Part shown: positions 56,628-64,000 of the stretch, piece by piece
How the letters are laid out: each line of letters begins with the position of its first letter
Numbering within the stretch: the first letter of the stretch is position 1
Assembly (NCBI GenBank): GCA_963693365.1
Contig: CAVNZM010000016.1
Span: 2,666,001-2,730,000, forward strand
From: Amoebidium appalachense
Taxonomy: Eukaryota; Ichthyosporea
Length of the DNA stretch: 64,000 nt
Direction: 5' to 3'
Translations under genes and position numbers: made by a program
The notes under the pieces: model-generated
What the model saw: only the letters and a program-made list of their open reading frames with translations
Told to the model about the DNA's origin: nothing
The model's database searches: none

Positions 56628-57229
56628 TTGTGTGACGTCGAGCACAATGGCATCAGTGTTGCAGCAGTGAACGTTTGTGAGTAACCACTGGCAACCCAGG
56701 TGTTCATAAATGATTGCACAGTGTGTCTGTGCATATAACGTGCCGTATTGCTACGGCCCATGCATGTTGGTCGCCCAAGCCATCAGTGACAACCACACCT
56801 TCATGTGCAAAACAAGTTGTTGAGTGGCTTGATTGTGGGACAACACGAGACACTGTAATTGCAAGCAGTGCTATAGGAAATTGGTGGGCAAGCCGCTCTA
56901 TGCTCAATGAATTTGGTGGGCATGGGGCCCTACGCTCTATGAATTGTTTCCCTTCTGGCTGGATTTCTTCAAACGACGAAGGTTCAGATTATGTGATTAT
57001 GTGCCTTAGGAGGTAAGAGGAAGGATTTTACGTTCTAGCCAATGACAAAGGCACACTTATAAAAAATACTAATATTAATATTAGTAATATCGACACTGTA
57101 CGAAAATCATGCCATATTCAGCATGGCAATGTGGTGGGCATAGGGCTCTATGCTCCATGAATTTGGTGTATCCGTAAAACAGGTCCGAAAATTTCTGGAT
57201 GCTGTGTGGTTACACTGTGGTATGCAGAA

Positions 57230-57660
57230 TTCATCTGCCGCTTTGCGGCAGAATATTTCTGCAAATGGCATAACTAAAAGCAGAAATCTTTTGCTAACAG
57301 AATCATTCTGCTAACTTGACAGAATTATTCTGCTAACAGAGTTATTCTGCAAAAACAGCGGAACTATTCTGGCAAAAGCAAAAGTGTTCAGCGCAAAGCA
57401 CGTATATTCTGCTAGAATCATTCTGCGCCATATGCTAAACTTTCGCCGAATAAATCTGCTCGTAGCGGCTGAATAAACCTGCTCAGAGCAAGTTGATTCT
57501 GCCGATGTGCTTGGGCTTTCAAAGATATTCTCAGTGCACACCACCTTTGCAGCTGTGTGTGATTATCCCGTCTGTATGATATAGCCAGATACTTGCCGTG
57601 ACTCACTCACGAACTGTAAGGATAAGGACATAACTGCGTGAATTCTGAATATGTAATGCC
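57230..57660. repeat. TTCTGC cluster and flank, first of a recent duplicate pair
   Basis: The cluster plus the following ttctgccgatgtgcttgggc, cagtgcacaccacctttgca and gatagccagatacttgccgt-like flank (tatagccagatacttgcc) is repeated almost unchanged at 59760-60190, about 2.5 kb away. Confidence 0.9.
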
Positions 57661-58464
57661 TGATTACAAGTGACTCTTCTAGAGAAGCTCTCAGCCACTT
57701 CAAGGCTTGGAGGCAGACAACAATCTGAAGTGTGTGCGCAGGGGACGAAGAAACCAGATGTAGAGCACAAACATTTGGTGGTAGAGTCGTCCTCCCCCCC
57801 CCTCCCCTCCCCCTCTTCCCCCCCCCTCCCCCCCCCCCCTCCCTGTGCAGGAACACACGTGTGCCGGCCTTAGATAGCAATCTCATATCAGACGAACGTC
57901 GGCACACATGATTATCACACCTTGTAGCTGCCCACAGCACACGAAAAAAATAATCCCCCCTGGGGTGTGTTTGTGCGTGCGTGCGTGCGCGTGCGCATGT
58001 GTATGTGTGTGTACGTGTGTTGCTTTGTGGAGCATTGGGAATGATATTTCAGCAGCAACTTTTGTGGGTGACCAGACTAGACCTCTTTAGAAAAGGCAGC
58101 TGCGCATGCACAGTGTGTCTGTGCACGACCTAACGTGCCGCATTGCTACGGCCCATGCATGTTGGTCACCCAGGCCATCAGTGACAACCACACCTTCATG
58201 TGCAACTAGTTGTTGGGTGGCTTGATTGTGGAATAACACAAGACATGATGCAATGAAATGCACTATGAATTTCTTTTACTTTTACTGAATTTGTTCAACC
58301 GGTGGCGGTGCAACTATGCATTGCATACTACCAGTAGGAGTGTTTGGGCTTATCCTCCACCCCTTGCCCCCTGGTGGATACGGCTTTGTAGTCAAAAACG
58401 AATGGTCAATATGCGGATTTTTTCTTGTTTACGAAAATCTAACCGCACTCCTAACATCCTCTCA

Positions 58465-58625
58465 ATTACCCCCCCCCCCCCCCCCCCTCCCCCCCGCACA
58501 CACCACACCCTCCCCCCCCCCCCCCCCCTCCCCTCCCTTCCCGACCACCTTCATAGGCACACTTGCCAGTCACCATCACCACCAGCATCACAACCCCCCC
58601 CCCCCCCCCCCCTCCTTTCCCATCA
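58465..58625. repeat. C tracts within the array
   Basis: C runs 58469-58494, 58512-58530 and 58593-58612, followed by an A run and CA-rich sequence. Confidence 0.9.
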
Positions 58626-59759
58626 AAAAAAAAAATTTGGAGAACAAGGAAAAAGGAAAAGAAAACCACATGCACACGCCACCACACACAGGCACATGCA
58701 CACACCAAAAAAAAAAAAACGCACACAAACCCACACGTACATGTGGTGAAATCACCACACAATTACATACACACAAGCGCCCGCACACGCCCACACACGC
58801 CCGCATGCACATGCACGCACACGCCTAATTCTCGCTCGTGATCCCTTTCTTCTAAAATAATACCCTCTCCTCACCCTCCTTTGGCCCTGGGGCCGACGCG
58901 ACACCTATTTCATCCCCTTCCCTTTACATCGCCTCATTCCTTCTACCTTTTCTTTTATCCACCAGTCGTCGCCTCCCACCCAGTTAGTCATCTAACCTGC
59001 CTTTGCCCAACACCTACCCACCACGGCATCCACCCCAACTTCTTCCTCCTCCCCCCACAGCTACACCAGACCCCCCCCCCCCCCTCCCCCCTCTCCTCCC
59101 CTGCGCCCCCCCCCACCCCCCTCTCCCCCCCCCCCCCCCCCACCCACCCACCCCTTCCCCCTGCCCCTCCCGCCTCCCTCCTCCCCTATCCACCCACTAA
59201 CCCCCCCCCCCCCCCCCATTCTATTTGTCAATATATGGAACGTTGTCTTTTTTACCAACCACGCTCCTAACCACCCCCCCCCCCCCCTCCCCTCGCCCTC
59301 CCCCCCCCCCCCCCCCCCCCCATCACCCGCAGATAGCAGACCCATATCAGACGAACGTCTGCACACACACGGATATCACCCCCTGTGGCCAGACCCGAGC
59401 CCAGGCCCCACAACACATTGAAACCTTTTCCCCATTGCGTGTGGGCGTGCGTGTGCGTGCGTCCACGTGTGCGTGTGTGCTTCCTTGTGTTTGTATGCAG
59501 TCGAATTCACTGCTGAAACATTGTTGCCATTATGCTCGACTTCACCCCATAGCTATGAATTCTTTTCTCTTTTGGCTAGATTTCTTCAAACGACGGAGGT
59601 TCAAATTATGTGCCTTAGGAGGCAAGCGAAGGATTTTACGTTCTAGCCAATGGCAAAGGCACACTAATAAAAAATACTAATATTATGGTATTTGGGCACT
59701 GTACGAAAGTCGTATGTCACATTCCGTAAAACAGGTCCGATAATTTCTGGATGCTGTGT

Positions 59760-60190
59760 GGTTACACTGTGGTATGCAGAATTAATCTGCAGCTTTGCGG
59801 TAGAATATGTCTGCAAACGGCATAACTAAAAGAAGAAATATTCTGCTAACAGTATTATTCCGCTAACAGAATATTCTGCAAAAACATCGGAACTATTCTG
59901 GCAAAAAGCAAAAGTATTCTGCGTAAAGCACATATATTCTGCTAGAATCATTCTGCGCCATATGCTAAAACTTCGCCGAATAAATCTGCTCGTAGCGGCT
60001 GAATAAACCTGCTCAGAGCAAGTTGATTCTGCCGATGTGCTTGGGCTTTCAAAGATATTCTCAGTGCACACCACCTTTGCAGCTGTGTATGATTATCCCG
60101 TCTGTATGATATAGCCAGATACTTGCCGTGACTCACTCACGAACTGGTAAGGATAAGGACATAACTGCGTGAATTCTGAATATGTAGTGC
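59760..60190. repeat. TTCTGC cluster and flank, second of the duplicate pair
   Basis: Nearly identical to 57230-57660, including the translated minus-strand frames, which differ by a few residues. Confidence 0.9.
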
Positions 60191-60282
60191 CTGATTCCAA
60201 GTGACTATTCTAAGCAATTTTTCAGCAGTGGTTCAAGGGTTTGAGGCAGACAACTTGAATTGAATCTGAAGTGCGTGCGCAG

Positions 60283-60430
60283 GGGACGAAGAAGCTAGAT
60301 GTAGAGCGCAAACATGTGGGCCCCCGGGTAGAATTCTAATCCCCCCCCCCCCCCCTCGGGACGAAGAAGCTAGATGTAGAGCGCAAACATGTGGGCCCCC
60401 GGGTAGAATTCTAATCCCCCCCCCCCCCCT
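60283..60430 (+). repeat. Exact 75-bp tandem duplication ending in C tracts
   Basis: acgaagaagctagatgtaga, gcgcaaacatgtgggccccc and gggtagaattctaat followed by a C run, twice in a row (period 75, 60286 and 60361). Confidence 0.95.
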
Positions 60431-61029
60431 CCTGTGCAGGAACACACGCGTGCCGGCCTCAGATAGCAATCTCATATCAGAGGAACGTCGTCACACACAT
60501 GAATACCATCCCTTGTAGCTGCCCACAGCACACCAAAAAATAATTCCCCCTGGGGTGGTTTTGTGCGTCCGTGCGTGCGCGTGCGCATGTGTATGTGTGT
60601 GTACGTGTGTGGCTTTGTGGAGCATTGGGACCGATATTTCAGCAGCACACATTGGCGGGTGACTGACCAAACTAGACCTCTTTGAAAAGTTTGTTGCACA
60701 GTGTGTCTGTGCACGACATAGCCTAGCATGTTGTACTGCTACGGCCCATGCATGTTGGTCAACCAAATCAGTGACAACTACACCTTTATGTGCAACTAGA
60801 TGTTGGGTGACTTGATTGTGGGACAGCACGAGACATACTGTACATAGTGCAATGCTCTAGCTATGAAGTTGGTGAGCATCGGCTTTATGCTCTATGAATC
60901 TGGTGGGCATGGGGCTCTATGAGCTATGAATTTAGTGGCCGAAATGGATGTCGGCAATTTGAAGTCGCCATAAAAATATTTTGAAGATCAGAGAGTAGAT
61001 GGATCATTGCACACGTCTAAGATTAGTCC

Positions 61030-61620
<591 letters not shown>

Positions 61621-63953
61621 AAGGATTCGCAAAATCTTCGGCTTCAAACTTTTTGTCTTAATCATATGCCACACACAGATTTGCTCTCCGCTCGGGTCAG
61701 GACAGAGCAGAGAACACTGATGTGTAAATGCACACACAAAGGAGAGCAGATGAAGCCCCCAACTGTTTGGGTCATGGTATATCCTTGCGCCCCCCCCCCC
61801 CCCTCCCCCCCTCCCCCCTCCCCCCCCTCCCCCTCCCCCTCCCCCTCCCTCCCCTTCCCCCCTCCCCCCCTCCCCCCCCATTCCTGTGCGGAACACACGC
61901 GGCACCCGCAGATAGCAGACTCATATCAGACAAACGTCTGCACACACATGAATATTCCCTCTTCTGGCTCTCCCACAACACATCAACTCCACTTCCCCCT
62001 TGCATGTCACGGTGCATGCGTGCGCGTGTGTGCGTCCGTGCATCCGTGCGTGTTTGCGTGCGTGCATACGTGTGTTTGTAATACTATGTGCGATTGCGCG
62101 CATGCACGCGTTTGTGTAGGTGCGTGTCACAATTTGTGCACGTGCGTGTGCATGTACGTACAACGTGTGTGTGTGTGCATGCATGTGTATGACTTCGTAC
62201 GTGCATGGTGGCAACAAACTTTCAGCAGTGAATGTTTATGGGTGACCAGACCAGGCCATCTGGCCCGTGAGGTTGGACGACTGCACAGTGTGCCTGTGCA
62301 CAACCTAACATGCCGCATTGCTACGGCCCATGCATGTTGGTCACCCAAGCCATCAGTGACAACCACACCTTCATGTGCAACTAGTTGTTGGGTGGCTTGA
62401 TTGTGGGACAAAAGGAGACACGATGCAATGCAATGCTCGATGAGTTTGGGTAGGAGTAGGGCACTATGATCCATGAATTTGGTGGGCATGGGGCTCTATG
62501 TTCTATGAATTTGGTGCATGTATGCGTAAAACAAGCCCAAAAACGTATGGATGCTGTCTGACATGGAACTTACGGGCCCGGGTTGGGTTCGTGCATGTGG
62601 GGAATGGAGCAGTTTTGAGATGTGTTTTGTTTGTGTTTTTTATGGGTGTGTGGTAACTCGGGGATGATTTGGAATAAATTGTTCTCTGCACACTATTCAG
62701 TAAGCTGTCTCTGATTCTCTCAATTTTACTATTATAGCCACATACTTGCCGTTGTTATACTTGTCGTTTATTTGGATGCTAGGAAAAAAACGAATAGCAA
62801 GGATAAGGAAATGCCGTTGCACATTCCGAGTGGTGCTGGGTTCTGAGCGACTCTTTCGAACAAGTTTTCAGCAGTGCTTTTTTCCCTTTGAGGCGGACAA
62901 CAATCTGAAGTTCACGTACAGATTTTGTATAAGCCACAATGAAGCGTGCAACCGTTTGGGTTGCAGAATCTTTGGTCTCCCCCCCCCCCCCCCCCCCCCC
63001 CCTTCCGGTGTTTGAGCCCTTCGTCCCTTGCCATCTAGTGGTTACGGGCCCCGGGTAGTCAAAACTGAGTCACAATATATGGAAAACTTATCATTTCACC
63101 AACCATGCTCCAAATATTCCCGATCCCCCCCTGCCCCCCTCTCCCCTTCCCCATCCCTCTGTCCCCGCCTCCCCCCCCCCCCCTTATTCCTGTGCGAAAC
63201 ACTCAAATCTCACCGACAGATAGCATACTAATATCGATCGAACGTCAGCACACACATGCATATCACCCATTGTAGCTCCCCCACAACACATCAAAACCAT
63301 TTCCCCCTTGCGCACGCGTCACGGTGTAAGTGTGTGTGTGTTTGTGTGTGTGTGTGTTTATGTGTGTGTGTGTGTCTCACTGACTTTGTGCATGGTGGCA
63401 GCAATATTTCAGCACTAATTATAAGTCTTTGTGGGTAACCAGACCAGGCCAGATTTGACCGACTTTCTCCTTGAGTGTGCCAGGGTCTGCACAGTGTGTC
63501 TGTGCACCACATAATGTGCCGTAATGCTACGGCCCAGGCATGTTGGTCACCCAAGCCATCAGTCACAACCACACCTTCATGTGCAAATATTTGTTGTGTG
63601 GCTTGATTGTGGGACAACACGAGGCATCAGATGCAATGCAATGCAATGCATTGCAATGAATGTTTTCTTCTTCTTGTGATTTATTCAACCGATAGAGGTG
63701 CAAGTATCACTAAGTATGCACTGCATGTTTAGGAGATTGTGAAGAGAAAGGCTCAAAAGATTACGCGCTGGCTAACCAATAACAAGTGCATAATAAGATA
63801 CCGGAACACCGTTATAAAAAATGATACAAACAACATGTGATTTGGTGGGCATGGGGCTCTATGCTCCATGACGTTGGTGAGCACCAGGCTCTATGCTCTA
63901 TGAATTTGGAGAGCAAATGGATCACTACACAGATCTGTGAACAGTCCAAGAGC

Positions 63954-63954
<1 letters not shown>

Positions 63955-64000
<46 letters not shown>
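63955..64000. repeat. (GT)n at the window edge
   Basis: GT repeat from 63955 to the end of the window; continues outside. Confidence 0.95.

Noticed and set aside
62746-63015. 89-aa frame beginning MPLLYLSFIW
   Set aside because: It lies inside the right-end repeat array and related units do not keep the frame.

Overview
This is nuclear DNA of a eukaryote. Real proteins appear only as short exons joined across GT-AG introns, and the introns are packed with homopolymers (C/G runs up to 78 nt), (CT)n, (CA)n and small interspersed repeats. Most long open frames are translated microsatellite. The organism cannot be named from the sequence. An RHL1-type topoisomerase VI accessory protein points to a lineage that keeps topo VI (plants, various algae and other protists) rather than to animals or fungi.

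Layout. 1-4272: left flank with palindromes, a diverged direct repeat, CT/C/T/G tracts and then fairly unique AT-rich DNA with many CCAAT boxes. 4273-5129 (+): possible small secreted protein. 5514-7972 (+): C2H2 zinc-finger regulator whose finger is split by an intron. 7973-11548: convergent intergenic DNA with tracts. 11549-15389 (-): HEMK2/MTQ2-type methyltransferase, three exons, 214 aa. 15390-16466: divergent promoter region. 16467-24311 (+): syntaxin-5/Sed5 Qa-SNARE, six exons, 315 aa. 24312-26537: convergent intergenic DNA. 26538-30462 (-): protein with four C2H2 fingers, five exons, about 587 aa. 32999-45528 (-): RHL1-like protein, about 14 exons, 519 aa. 46321-49536 (-): fragments of a further gene, poorly resolved. 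49537-64000: no gene seen; the last 11-12 kb is an array of diverged units of roughly 1-2 kb.

The recognised genes are housekeeping functions with no common pathway: translation-termination factor methylation, ER-Golgi membrane fusion, topo VI/endoreduplication, and two zinc-finger proteins. The notable biology is in the introns. (a) In the syntaxin-5 gene the exon-intron junctions themselves are tandemly amplified: about nine degenerate copies of the exon 4 donor edge in intron 4, seven copies of the exon 6 acceptor edge in intron 5 (several with intact AG and an in-frame stop), and two copies of the membrane-anchor coding end after the stop codon. (b) Two short repeat families (called A and B here) bounded by poly-C were seen only inside the genes described and, in every well-resolved gene, with poly-C on the sense strand; one B copy supplies the pyrimidine tract of an RHL1 3' splice site. 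(c) Several splice donors run straight into (GT)n arrays. Homopolymer indels, from assembly or real, probably break reading frames in at least one exon.
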